Both the position numbers and the translations under genes were made by a program. The notes under the pieces are model-generated. The model was not told the origin of the DNA. It did no database searches and saw nothing but the letters and a program-made list of their open reading frames with translations. Positions 39,514 to 47,686 of a stretch of DNA of 64,000 nt are shown here, in pieces. Numbering within the stretch: position 1 is the first letter of the stretch; every line of letters starts with the position of its first letter. Origin of the DNA: Dyella sp. C9 (GTDB taxonomy: Bacteria; Pseudomonadota; Gammaproteobacteria; Xanthomonadales; Rhodanobacteraceae); assembly GCF_003332825.1 (NCBI RefSeq), contig NZ_QIRF01000002.1, positions 62,001 to 126,000 on the forward strand, read 5' to 3'.

Positions 39514-40836
39514 TCAGTTGGATTTCAGCTGCCAGGCGGGCTGCACTTGCGCCGCCCGCCAGGTGGGATAGAAAGCGGCCAGCACCGTGGCGGCAATGGC
39601 CACCACCAGCGTCAGCAGCACCAGCGAGACGTCCATGCGGGCCAGCTGGGCGATCTGCGGCTCGAACACCAGCCCGATGCCGAACATGCCCAGTCCGGTG
39701 AGCACCAGCCCGAGCACGCCACCGGCAAGGCCGACCATGCCCGCTTCCGCCAGGAACTGGCGATAGATGTCCGCACGCGAGGCGCCCAGCGCCCGACGAA
39801 CGCCGATCTCGGGCGCGCGACGCATGAACTTGGCCAGCAACAGGCCGATCGTGTTGACCAGGCATATCACCAGGAAGCCCAGCGCCAACGACAGCGAGAT
39901 CCGGCTCTCCGGCGGCACGGCGTGCTCATAGTCCAGCCAGGCAGCGACGTCGCGCAGGCGGTTGTTGGGCGGCCAGTTGAAGCGGCCTGCCGCGCGCTGT
40001 TCACGTGCATAGCCATCCAGGTACTGCCGGTAGGCCTCCGCCTGCGCGGCGGTGTCCAGCTCGACCCAGGCGCTGACCCACACGCACTCGCCGTGCAACC
40101 AGCTGCCCCAGTCGTCGCCACGCTTGCCGTCACTGCCGCAATTGTTGTTGCCGTAGGTATCGAATCGCTGCGCCACCGCATAATTGAACGGTATATAGAC
40201 CTGCGCCGGCATGGCATACGCATTGCCGCTGAACATGTCGAAGAAGCGCGGCTTGGGATCCCAGTTCTCGGTGACTCCCACGATGCGATAGTGCCGATCG
40301 TCCATGGTGATTTCGCGCCCGACGCTGTTGGCGCCGCCGAACAGCTTCTGGTTCAGCGCGCGGCTGATGACCACCACCGGCTCGCGCGACTCGTCCTGTC
40401 CGGGGCCCCAGCCCTGACCGTACTGGAATGGCACGTCGAACATGTTGAAGAAGTCGCTGAAAGTGGCATAGCCAACGGCCTTGAACGGCATGCGCTGGGC
40501 GTCATCGGGCATGACCGACAGCCCCACCTGGAACAGCAGCGTCTGCCGGGGTGCCTTGTGCGCCCGCATCAGCGCCATGGCATCGGTGTAGTTGAGCGCG
40601 TCGGGCGGCTCGCCGTGGCGGTTGTATTGTGGGCCGCGGTTGTCGATCTGCGGCACGAACAGTTGAGCGGACTTCTGCGGGATCGGGTCCCCCGACACCG
40701 CACGGAACACGGCGTAGGTGACCATGGAGGCCGCCACGCCGAACCCGATCGACATGATCATCAGCGCCGTCAGCAGCGGGTTGCGCCGCAGACTTGTCGC
40801 GCCCAGTCGCAGGTTATGGAAAAACATGCCGCTCAT
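39514..40836 (-). CDS. FtsX/MacB-type ABC permease, type A, pair 2
   Basis: A 440-residue permease. After the first helix SGDPIPQKSAQLFVPQIDN resembles the pair-1 type A protein. The cysteine pair is C233 and C251 (NNNCG ... GECVW). The coupling motif is MRRAPEIGVRRALGASRADIY, and the C-terminal WRAAQVQPAWQLKSN is identical to that of pair 1. An alternative start 3 codons downstream (MFFHNLRLG) would match its paralogues better. Confidence 0.92.
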   Translation of the reverse strand: MSGMFFHNLRLGATSLRRNPLLTALMIMSIGFGVAASMVTYAVFRAVSGDPIPQKSAQLFVPQIDNRGPQYNRHGEPPDALNYTDAMALMRAHKAPRQTLLFQVGLSVMPDDAQRMPFKAVGYATFSDFFNMFDVPFQYGQGWGPGQDESREPVVVISRALNQKLFGGANSVGREITMDDRHYRIVGVTENWDPKPRFFDMFSGNAYAMPAQVYIPFNYAVAQRFDTYGNNNCGSDGKRGDDWGSWLHGECVWVSAWVELDTAAQAEAYRQYLDGYAREQRAAGRFNWPPNNRLRDVAAWLDYEHAVPPESRISLSLALGFLVICLVNTIGLLLAKFMRRAPEIGVRRALGASRADIYRQFLAEAGMVGLAGGVLGLVLTGLGMFGIGLVFEPQIAQLARMDVSLVLLTLVVAIAATVLAAFYPTWRAAQVQPAWQLKSN

Positions 40837-40876
40837 GTATGCCTCAGTGTGCCCTTGATCCGCTGGTCATCCGTGC

Positions 40877-42109
40877 TCACACCGAACGCGTCGCCTCGAC
40901 CGGCGACACGCGCGATGCGCGCAGCGCCGGCGCCAGCACCGCGCCCTGCCCCAGCAGCAACAACGCCACCACGCCGACCAGCACGTAGAGCACGGACAGG
41001 CGGGCCATCTCGAACTGGGTCACCAGCCACAGGTTCATGCCGATGGCGAGCACGGCGCCAACCACCACGCCGCCCACGCCGATCAACAGGTTCTCGGTGA
41101 GGAAGTAGCTGAGGATGTCGTGCTGGGTGGCGCCCAGCGCGCGGCGCACGCCGATCTGCTTGCGGCGCTGCCCCACCCAGAAGCTGGTCAGCCCCACGAT
41201 GCCGGCGGCGGTGATGGCCAGCAGCACCAGGCACACCACGCCCATCAGGATGGCCATGCCGCGGTCGGCGCGATAGGCACGCTCGCGGACCTGGGCAAAG
41301 GTGCGCACACCGCGGTCGGACGGAATCACCCGCATGCGGTTGACCTTGTACAGCGCGGCCGGCGCGGCCTTGAGCAGCGCATCGAGCTGTCCGGGCTTGC
41401 TGCGGATCAGGTAATTGGTGAAGGAGCCGGTGAGGCGGAACGGTTCGATGATCGCGTTCTCGAAGAACGTGTCGGACCAGTTGCCGTTCCACGGCACCTG
41501 CAGGCGCTCGACGATACCCACCACGGTGCTCGGCTTCTTGGTGTCGCCGATGTAGATGGGCTTGCCCAGCGCCGTGCCATCGGGGTACAGCTTGTCGGCC
41601 AGCGCCTTGCTGATGATGACCACGGCCGGATCGCCCACCGACTTGGGATCGGCCTCGCCGATCTCGTCAGCCTGGAAATTGCGCCCGGCGACCAGCCTGG
41701 TGCCGAAGGTGGCCAGCGTGTGCTCGTCGCTGAAGTAAAGCGTGGTGTGGCCCTTGGGCTTCTTGTCGTCCACGTTCACGCGCACGCCGGTGGACCAGCC
41801 ACCGCCACGCAGCGGATAGGAGTTGATGGACACCACGTCCTCGACGCCGGGAAGCTGGCGCAAGGCCGCCAGGTCGCCACGGATCGCGGCGCCGGTGTCC
41901 TTGTCATCCATGCCGACGTAGCGGGTGGAGATCGCCATCAGGTTGCTTTCGTCCAGGCCCGTGGGTCGCGCCACGCGGTCGAGGCGTTGATGGATGATGA
42001 ACAGGGCGTTGCACACGATCGCCAAGGTCAGCGCGATCTGCAGCGCGATCAGGATGGTGCCGGCCTTGTGACGCTTGAGGGCCGCCAGGATCGGTTTGAT
42101 TTGCATCAT
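40877..42109 (-). CDS. FtsX/MacB-type ABC permease, type B, pair 1
   Basis: A 410-residue permease starting MMQIKPILAALKRHKAGTILI. It has one N-terminal helix (IALQIALTLAIVCNALFII), a periplasmic domain, then three helices with GQRRKQIGVRRALGATQHDIL. It ends SPVEATRSV. Ten nt separate it from the pair-1 type A stop. Confidence 0.92.
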   Translation of the reverse strand: MMQIKPILAALKRHKAGTILIALQIALTLAIVCNALFIIHQRLDRVARPTGLDESNLMAISTRYVGMDDKDTGAAIRGDLAALRQLPGVEDVVSINSYPLRGGGWSTGVRVNVDDKKPKGHTTLYFSDEHTLATFGTRLVAGRNFQADEIGEADPKSVGDPAVVIISKALADKLYPDGTALGKPIYIGDTKKPSTVVGIVERLQVPWNGNWSDTFFENAIIEPFRLTGSFTNYLIRSKPGQLDALLKAAPAALYKVNRMRVIPSDRGVRTFAQVRERAYRADRGMAILMGVVCLVLLAITAAGIVGLTSFWVGQRRKQIGVRRALGATQHDILSYFLTENLLIGVGGVVVGAVLAIGMNLWLVTQFEMARLSVLYVLVGVVALLLLGQGAVLAPALRASRVSPVEATRSV

Positions 42110-42119
42110 GGTCGTCGCC

Positions 42120-43433
42120 TCAGTTGGACTTCAGCTGCCAGGCCGGCTGCACCTGCGCCGCCCGCCAGGTGGGATAGAACGCTGCCAGCACGGTCGCCAT
42201 CACGGCCACCAGCAGGGTGAGCAGCACCAGCTTCACGTCCAGCGTGGCCAGCTTGGCGATGTCCGGCTCGAACACCAGGGTCACGCCCAGCACGCCAAGA
42301 CCCGTCAGCAACAGCCCGATCAGGCCGCCGGCCAGGCCAATCGCTCCGGCCTCGATCAGGAACTGCGCGTAGATCTCCTTGCGCGAGGCGCCCAGCGCGC
42401 GGCGCACGCCGATTTCCGGTGCACGCTTCATGAACTTGGCGAGCAGCAGGCCCACCGTGTTGACCAGGCAGATCAGCAGGAAGCCCAGCGACACCAGCAG
42501 CGAGACCTTGGCCTCCTGCGGCACCACCTTCTGGTAATCCAGCCACTCGGTGACGTTGCGCAGCCGCGTGTTCGGCGCCCAGTGGAAGCGGCCCGAACGC
42601 TGCTGTTCGGCGGAATAGCCAGTGAGGTACTGGCGATAGCTGTCCGCGTCGGCCGTGCTGGGCAGCTCGGCCCAGTACGCCAGCCAGATGCATTCGGAGT
42701 GGATCCAGCTGTCCCAGCCCGGGCCCGGATCCTTGTTGCAGTTGTTGTTGCCGTTGGTGGGAATCTTCAGGTCGACGGCGCGGGTGAACGGGATGAACAC
42801 CTCGCTCGCATCGTCGAAACCGTTGGTGTTGACCACGTCGAAGAACAGCGGCGACGGGTTCCAGGTGTCGATCACGCCGGTGATGCGATATTGGCGGCCG
42901 TTGAGGCTGATGTCGCGCCCGACGCTGTTGGCGCCGTGGAACAGCTTGTCGTTGAGCTCGCGCCCGATCACCGCGACGTCCGCGTGGGCATTGTCGTCGT
43001 CCTGCGTCCAGGCCGAGCCGTACAGGAACGGGATGTCGAACATCGCGAAGGCGTCGGTATACCAGGCGTAGCTGTTCTCGCGGAACGGCAGCATGCTGGG
43101 ATCGTTCGGCACCACCGAGAGGTCGGCGGGATACAGCACGGTCTGGTGCCGTGCGCGATGGTCGCGGATCAGGTTCATCGCGTCCGTGTAGGTCATCGCC
43201 GGCGGTGGCTCGCCCTTGTTGTCGGCCGCATCCTCAGGCCCCCAGTTGTCGATCTGCGGGACGTAGAGCACCGACGATTTCTGCGGGATCGGGTTGTTGG
43301 AGGTCGCGCGGAACACCGAATAGGTGGTCATCGACGCGGCCACGCCACAACCGATCGCCATCACCATCAGCGCGGTCAGTAGCGGATTTTTGCGCAGGCT
43401 GCGCAGGCCAAGCTGAAGGTAATAGGCAAACAT
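42120..43433 (-). CDS. FtsX/MacB-type ABC permease, type A, pair 1
   Basis: A 437-residue permease and the first of the eight, directly after the ATPase gene. The N-terminus is MFAYYLQLGLRSLRKNPLLT with NNPIPQKSSVLYVPQIDN following. The periplasmic cysteine pair is C232 and C248 (NNNCN ... SECIW). The coupling motif is MKRAPEIGVRRALGASRKEIY. The ATG at 43433 was chosen from the conserved MF(A/G)YYL start; a frame to 43481 adds 16 residues without support. Confidence 0.93.
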   Translation of the reverse strand: MFAYYLQLGLRSLRKNPLLTALMVMAIGCGVAASMTTYSVFRATSNNPIPQKSSVLYVPQIDNWGPEDAADNKGEPPPAMTYTDAMNLIRDHRARHQTVLYPADLSVVPNDPSMLPFRENSYAWYTDAFAMFDIPFLYGSAWTQDDDNAHADVAVIGRELNDKLFHGANSVGRDISLNGRQYRITGVIDTWNPSPLFFDVVNTNGFDDASEVFIPFTRAVDLKIPTNGNNNCNKDPGPGWDSWIHSECIWLAYWAELPSTADADSYRQYLTGYSAEQQRSGRFHWAPNTRLRNVTEWLDYQKVVPQEAKVSLLVSLGFLLICLVNTVGLLLAKFMKRAPEIGVRRALGASRKEIYAQFLIEAGAIGLAGGLIGLLLTGLGVLGVTLVFEPDIAKLATLDVKLVLLTLLVAVMATVLAAFYPTWRAAQVQPAWQLKSN

Positions 43434-43495
43434 GGGCGTCCGCTCCGGGGCGATGTCGGCCTCCCGCCGGGCGGGAGGCATCCTGTTCCGTGGTG

Positions 43496-44218
43496 TCAGG
43501 CCGGCGAGTTGGCGCGCGCCTGGTGCACCGCGTGATGGAAGCGCGGGTCCTCGGCGAGGTCGACCACCTGGCCGTCGATGATGTGCACGTTGCGCTGCGC
43601 GCGGGCGGCCAGCTCCGGATCGTGGGTCACCATCACGATGGTGGCGCCCTCGCGGTGGATCTCCTCCAGCAGCTCCATCACGCCACGGGCCATCTGCGTG
43701 TCCAGGTTGCCGGTCGGTTCGTCCGCCAACAGCAGGCGCGGCGAGCCGGCCAGCGCACGGGCGATCGCCACGCGCTGCTGCTGGCCGCCGGACAGTTCGG
43801 CCGGATAGTGCTTGGCGCGCGAGGCCAGGCCCACGCGATCGAGCGCGTTCATGATGCGCTCCTTGCGCTCGGGGGCCTTCATGCCGCGATAGCGCAGCGG
43901 CACCTCGACGTTGTCGAACACGTTGAGGTCGGGAATCAGGTTGAACGCCTGGAAGATGAAGCCGATCTTTTCGTTGCGGATGCGCGAGCGCTCGTTGTCG
44001 TTGAGGTTGCTCACTTCCACGCCGTCCAGGTGGTACTGGCCGCCGGTGAAGGTTTCCAGCAAGCCGGCGATGGTGAGGAAGGTGGTCTTGCCCGAGCCGG
44101 ACGGACCGGTCACGGCCACGAACTCTCCCTCGTTCACGTTGATGTTGAAATCGCGCAGCGCGTAGGTCTCCACCACTTCGGTGCGGTAGACCTTGGACAG
44201 ATGAGTCATCTTGAGCAT
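43496..44218 (-). CDS. MacB/LolD-type ABC transporter ATPase
   Basis: A 240-residue ATP-binding subunit: Walker A GPSGSGKTT, Q-loop GFIFQAFNLIPDLNVFDNV, signature LSGGQQQRVAIARAL, Walker B LLLADEPTGNLD and the His switch MVTHDPELA. It is a stand-alone subunit, not fused to a permease as in MacB, and is the only ATPase of the cluster. It therefore probably serves all eight permeases. The ATG at 44218 follows GGAG; a frame to 44272 runs into a repeat. Confidence 0.96.
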   Translation of the reverse strand: MLKMTHLSKVYRTEVVETYALRDFNINVNEGEFVAVTGPSGSGKTTFLTIAGLLETFTGGQYHLDGVEVSNLNDNERSRIRNEKIGFIFQAFNLIPDLNVFDNVEVPLRYRGMKAPERKERIMNALDRVGLASRAKHYPAELSGGQQQRVAIARALAGSPRLLLADEPTGNLDTQMARGVMELLEEIHREGATIVMVTHDPELAARAQRNVHIIDGQVVDLAEDPRFHHAVHQARANSPA

Positions 44219-44234
44219 GGTTGGCTCCTTCGTC

Positions 44235-44332
44235 GCCAGGGAATAGGGAATCGGGAATAGAGAATCGGTCAAGGGTGCGGCGAGCTTGTGCTCTTCACTA
44301 TTCCCTATTCCCGACTCCCCATTCCCGCAACT
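44235..44332. repeat. GGGAAT-rich palindromic intergenic repeat, copy 2
   Basis: Left arm GGGAATAGGGAATCGGGAAT and right arm CTATTCCCTATTCCCGACTC face each other across about 35 nt. It fills the gap between the HlyD-like and ATPase genes, as copy 1 fills the pilT-pilU gap; a strong hairpin here could reduce downstream expression or stabilise upstream mRNA. Confidence 0.78.
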
Positions 44333-45603
44333 CAGTTGCTTATCACGACGCGCTGGGCGCCCTTGAAGCTGTCGGTACCGGAAATCACGATGTTGTCGCC
44401 TTCCTTCAGGCCATCCAGGATCTCCACCTTGTCGATGCTGCTGGCGCCGACCCGGATGTTGTGCTTCTCCGCCACGCCGTCGTGCACGATGTACGCGTAG
44501 CTGCCACCGGATTCGTCGACGAACGAGCCGCGCTGCACGGTGAGCACGTTGTCGCGCTTGTCGAGCAGGATGCGCACCGAAAGGCGCTGGCTCTGGCGCA
44601 ACTGCTTGGGCGTGGAGCCCTCGAAGCGCAGGCGGGCGGCCACCTCACCGTTCACCACCTCGGGCGAGATCGCGCTGACCAGGCCCTTCCAGGTGGTGCC
44701 GTTGCCACTGATCTCGCCGGACATGCCGATGCCGAGATCGCGGGCGAAGCTCTCCGGCACCTTCATTTCCACCTCCAGCGCGGATAGGTCGATCACGCTG
44801 AGCAGCTGGGCGTCCTTGGCCACGGTGGCGCGCTCGGCGATGAACAGCTGGCCGACCTGGCCGTCCACCGGCGACTTCACGTTGAGGTCGTCGACCTGGC
44901 GCTGCAGGTCCTTCACCAGCAGCAACTGGCGATCGTGCGCGAGCTTCTTGGACTGGATGTCGAAGTTGAGGCTGTCGGTGTTGGTGGCCAGGTCGGTCTT
45001 GGCGTGTTCCAGGGTGATGCGGGCCTTCTCCAGCTCATCCTTGGACTTGTCCACATTCATGCTGGGCACGGCACCCTGCGCAAAGGCCTTCTGGTAGCGG
45101 GCCAGGTCGCGCTGCGCGCCCTGCTCGTCGATCTGGGCGTTGTCGTAGGCCTTCTGCAGCTCGCCGCGCGTCTTGCGCGCATCGATCTGGGCGCGCAGGT
45201 AATCGACCTGCATGGCGTCGGCGGCGCTCATTTCCTGGGCGAGCTTGTTGGTGAGCTCGGGGCTGTCGATGACCGCCAGCACCTGGCCCTTCTTCACTGC
45301 GTCGCCGGCGTGCACCTTCAGTGTCACCGCGCCGCCGTAGACGGCGTACAAGGTGGGGCTGACCGCCGCCACCACCTTGCCCTCGGCGGCGATGTCGCGC
45401 ACGAACGGGCCGCGTGACACGGTGGCGAAGGCAAGACGGGAGCTGCTCACCGAGGCATCGGCGGAAAACAGCCGACCTATGCGCGGCCCGGCCAGCGCCA
45501 GCAGCACCAGCGCGACGACGCCGGTGCCTATCCACAGCGCCCGGCGCTTGCGATTGGGTTTGACCTCGACCAGACGGTCTTGAGCGGAGGTATCGCGAAT
45601 CAT
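44332..45603 (-). CDS. HlyD/MacA-type periplasmic adaptor protein
   Basis: A 423-residue membrane fusion protein: a cytoplasmic basic start, one helix (about 24-42), a lipoyl half-motif (GGAVTLKVHAGDAVKKGQVLAVID), a long coiled-coil hairpin (about 110-240) and the second lipoyl half (VKSPVDGQVGQLFI), followed by beta-barrel and membrane-proximal domains. It would connect the ABC permeases to an outer-membrane channel; no TolC-like gene lies in this window. The ATG at 45603 follows AGGGA. It is the first gene after the sigma-54 promoter. Confidence 0.94.
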   Translation of the reverse strand: MIRDTSAQDRLVEVKPNRKRRALWIGTGVVALVLLALAGPRIGRLFSADASVSSSRLAFATVSRGPFVRDIAAEGKVVAAVSPTLYAVYGGAVTLKVHAGDAVKKGQVLAVIDSPELTNKLAQEMSAADAMQVDYLRAQIDARKTRGELQKAYDNAQIDEQGAQRDLARYQKAFAQGAVPSMNVDKSKDELEKARITLEHAKTDLATNTDSLNFDIQSKKLAHDRQLLLVKDLQRQVDDLNVKSPVDGQVGQLFIAERATVAKDAQLLSVIDLSALEVEMKVPESFARDLGIGMSGEISGNGTTWKGLVSAISPEVVNGEVAARLRFEGSTPKQLRQSQRLSVRILLDKRDNVLTVQRGSFVDESGGSYAYIVHDGVAEKHNIRVGASSIDKVEILDGLKEGDNIVISGTDSFKGAQRVVISN

Positions 45604-45647
45604 CGATGGGTCCCTGGCCGCGGACAATGCGGCCCCTGACCCTACTC

Positions 45648-45663
45648 AGCAATCCCCGTGCCA
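45648..45663 (-). promoter_or_regulatory. Sigma-54 (-24/-12) promoter of the exporter operon
   Basis: On the minus strand TGGCACG-N4-TTGCT matches the RpoN consensus (TGGCACG-N4-TTGCW) at every defined position. The -12 element lies about 45 nt before the HlyD start codon, giving an expected transcript start near 45637. The cluster encodes its own sigma-54 activator. Confidence 0.85.
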
Positions 45664-45729
45664 AGCGGAAATTCGCGTTTTATCGACGCTATTTCAATGA
45701 CTTGTGAGCACACCACCACCAGGACGCGC

Positions 45730-45775
45730 TGTCCGCGGACACTGGCACGGACAGGCGGACAAGCGTCCGCGGACG
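45730..45775. promoter_or_regulatory. Paired palindromic enhancer sites for a sigma-54 activator
   Basis: Two 12-bp perfect palindromes, TGTCCGCGGACA (45730-45741) and CGTCCGCGGACG (45764-45775), have centres 34 bp apart, near three helical turns. They lie about 95-135 bp upstream of the expected transcript start, the usual place for NtrC-type enhancer sites. Extra GGACA half-sites lie between them. Confidence 0.65.
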
Positions 45776-45776
45776 G

Positions 45777-46364
45777 CTAGTCGCGTGCGGGCTCCAGCTC
45801 GACCGCCGCGGCGCGGGCGATCTCCTGGGCGAGGTGATGCCCCAGGGCGGACAGGGGGCCGGAGGGCAGCGTCTCCAGTACATCCAGCGCGCCCAGGCGA
45901 CGCACGCGGAAGCACACCAGCTCCGCGTGGCTGGCGCGGCAGCTGACCTGCTCGGGCCCCAGCGGCACGGGTGGCAACGGGCGCGACTTGCTGAGCAGCG
46001 CATCCCACGCGAGGTAGTCGGTATCGGGCAGCAGATGCAGGCGCGCGCACGGGTGGCCGGCGGCGTCGACGCAGTCGATCCATTCGCGCGGACCATCCGC
46101 ACCGATCATGCTAGACACGACCAGCTCCTGGGTTTCCAGCAGCGGGGAAAGTTCACGCCGTGCAGCGAGCCAGCCAGGCGGCAAGGCCGCATCACTGGCA
46201 CTCACTGCGCAACGCGCGGGCAGATAGAGTACGCCGCCCAGCAGGGGCAGCCGCGACGCCAGTGCGGCGCCGGTCATCGGCACCGCACAACGGCTGATCG
46301 TGCAGGCCGCGGCGTGGCTGGACGGACGGATCGTGGCAAAGGCGTGGGCGAGCCAGCCGAGCAT
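45777..46364 (-). CDS. Hypothetical protein downstream of hemP
   Basis: A 195-residue protein of no recognised family, without a clear signal peptide. It has a moderately hydrophobic N-terminal half (MTGAALASRLPLLGGVLYLPARCAVS) and a C-terminal half rich in leucine (HHLAQEIARAAAVELEPARD). The ATG at 46364 is preferred (GGAG 7 nt upstream) over one at 46370. It follows hemP on the same strand, separated by 146 nt holding two hairpins, so it may share the iron-regulated transcript. Confidence 0.6.
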   Translation of the reverse strand: MLGWLAHAFATIRPSSHAAACTISRCAVPMTGAALASRLPLLGGVLYLPARCAVSASDAALPPGWLAARRELSPLLETQELVVSSMIGADGPREWIDCVDAAGHPCARLHLLPDTDYLAWDALLSKSRPLPPVPLGPEQVSCRASHAELVCFRVRRLGALDVLETLPSGPLSALGHHLAQEIARAAAVELEPARD

Positions 46365-46396
46365 CGTCATTCTCCTTGATGGAGGCGACCCGGCTG

Positions 46397-46460
46397 GCGC
46401 TCCCGAGGGAGCGCGTGGCGATAGGCCTGGGCGTGACTGTTCCGGCATGCAGGCCGGAAC
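46397..46460 (-). other. Two hairpins between hemP and the following gene
   Basis: Perfect inverted repeats GCGCTCCC/GGGAGCGC (46397-46404 with 46407-46414) and GTTCCGGC/GCCGGAAC (46439-46446 with 46453-46460). No T-run follows, so they look more like attenuating or mRNA-stabilising hairpins than terminators. Confidence 0.45.
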
Positions 46461-46510
46461 GGAGGAGTTGGGCATCCTTGCCCCATGAAGTACTCCATCG
46501 GGGGACGGCG

Positions 46511-46729
46511 TTACTTGGTCAGGATCAGCTTGTCGTTGCGGGTGAGCCGCAGGTGGTACTCGTTGCCCTGATGCTGGATGACCAGCTCGCGCTCGCCCTT
46601 GAGCAGGGACTGGCTGGAAATTCGCCGAGCCGGGCCGGCAGATTCCAGTGGCGCCTTGAGGCTGAGCAGGCGGAACGGGCGTGACAGCGCTTCGGCGCCC
46701 TGGGGGAGAGACAGAACCGTCGTGGTCAT
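46511..46729 (-). CDS. hemP: Hemin uptake protein HemP
   Basis: A 72-residue small protein; the conserved C-terminal half RRISSQSLLKGERELVIQHQ followed by GNEYHLRLTRNDKLILTK is the HemP signature. HemP genes accompany heme-uptake loci and, in some bacteria, activate the heme receptor gene. GGAG precedes the ATG at 46729. A Fur-box-like site lies just upstream, so expression is probably induced by iron limitation. No heme receptor gene is adjacent. Confidence 0.93.
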   Translation of the reverse strand: MTTTVLSLPQGAEALSRPFRLLSLKAPLESAGPARRISSQSLLKGERELVIQHQGNEYHLRLTRNDKLILTK

Positions 46730-46760
46730 GGGTGTGCTCCGCGGTCGGGGGTGACGCTCA

Positions 46761-46779
46761 GATGATAATAATTCTCATT
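46761..46779 (-). promoter_or_regulatory. Fur box upstream of hemP
   Basis: Minus-strand AATGAGAATTATTATCATC matches about 12 of 19 positions of the Fur consensus and stands out in the surrounding GC-rich DNA. It lies 32 nt before the hemP start codon, so it overlaps the expected promoter. Confidence 0.75.
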
Positions 46780-46798
46780 TGAGTGTCAACTCCCTGAT

Positions 46799-47686
46799 TC
46801 ACGGTGCGGCACCCTGCCCCGCCTGCTCCTTCGCCAGCTTGGCGTCGAGCATACGGCTGCCTTCGGCTGCATAGGCACGGCAGGCCCCGGTGTCGATCAG
46901 CGGATTGGGCTTCTCGCCGGCATCGCGGCGAGCCACGCGCTCCAGGAAATCGCTCTGGCCCGGGTGCGGTGACATCAGGATGTCGCAGGGCAGCGCCGCC
47001 ACCATGGCGATGCTGCGCCGATAGTCAGCCACGCGCTCCGGATGCGCCGGGTCGCTGTAGCGATAGCCGGAACCGTCGGCGGTGAAGGCGCCCAGGCTGT
47101 CGGCATACACCATGTGCAGGCAGCGGTCGTTTTCGCACGACTCCCAGGTCCAGCTGGTGCTGCCGGGCGTATGCCCGGGCGTGTAGTGCGCGGTAACCAC
47201 CACGTCCCCCAGACGCACAACGCCATTGTCCGCAACCACATCGACATGCGGAACGGGCGGATACTCCGGCGCCTCGCCGAACTGCGGATCGTCCGGATAG
47301 TGCCCACCCAGCATCAACTCCCTGGCACCCACTGCACTGGCTACCACGCGCGCGCCGCTGTCGCGTGCAATGGCGGCGATGGCTCCGCCGTGATCGGCAT
47401 GCGCATGCGTGTTGAGGATCAGCTTCACGTCCTTCAACTGGAAGCCCAGCGTCCTGATATTGGCTTCCACTTGCGCCGCGTTCTCCGGCAGCGTGCCGTC
47501 GATCAGCACCAGGCCATCCGCCGATTTGAGCAGGATGGCCGAGAGTCCCTCAGTGCCGACGTAATACGTGTTGCCGTAGATGCGAAAGGGCTTTCGCGGC
47601 CGTGTCCATTCGGGGTGGTCGGCATGGGCCGATGCAACAGCGACCAGGGCGAGGCAGCCGAACAGTGCGTGGCGTAGGGGCTTCAT
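46799..47686 (-). CDS. Subclass B3 metallo-beta-lactamase
   Basis: A 295-residue periplasmic zinc beta-lactamase with a signal peptide (GCLALVAVASAHA). Zinc ligands: H94, H96, D98, H99 in NTHAHADHGG; H172 in YTPGHTPGSTSW; H241 in LPCDILMSPHPG. Serine 197 (YADSLGA) replaces the cysteine of subclass B1, as in L1, and the text around each ligand parallels L1. Hydrolysis of penicillins, cephalosporins and carbapenems is expected from the family, not shown here. It is probably an intrinsic chromosomal gene: its codon use and GC resemble its neighbours and no mobile element is near. Confidence 0.93.
   Translation of the reverse strand: MKPLRHALFGCLALVAVASAHADHPEWTRPRKPFRIYGNTYYVGTEGLSAILLKSADGLVLIDGTLPENAAQVEANIRTLGFQLKDVKLILNTHAHADHGGAIAAIARDSGARVVASAVGARELMLGGHYPDDPQFGEAPEYPPVPHVDVVADNGVVRLGDVVVTAHYTPGHTPGSTSWTWESCENDRCLHMVYADSLGAFTADGSGYRYSDPAHPERVADYRRSIAMVAALPCDILMSPHPGQSDFLERVARRDAGEKPNPLIDTGACRAYAAEGSRMLDAKLAKEQAGQGAAP

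Noticed and set aside
33093..45603. TolC-like outer-membrane channel or a fused MacB gene in the export cluster
   Set aside because: Every gene was accounted for; the ATPase is separate from the permeases and no outer-membrane factor is encoded in the window.
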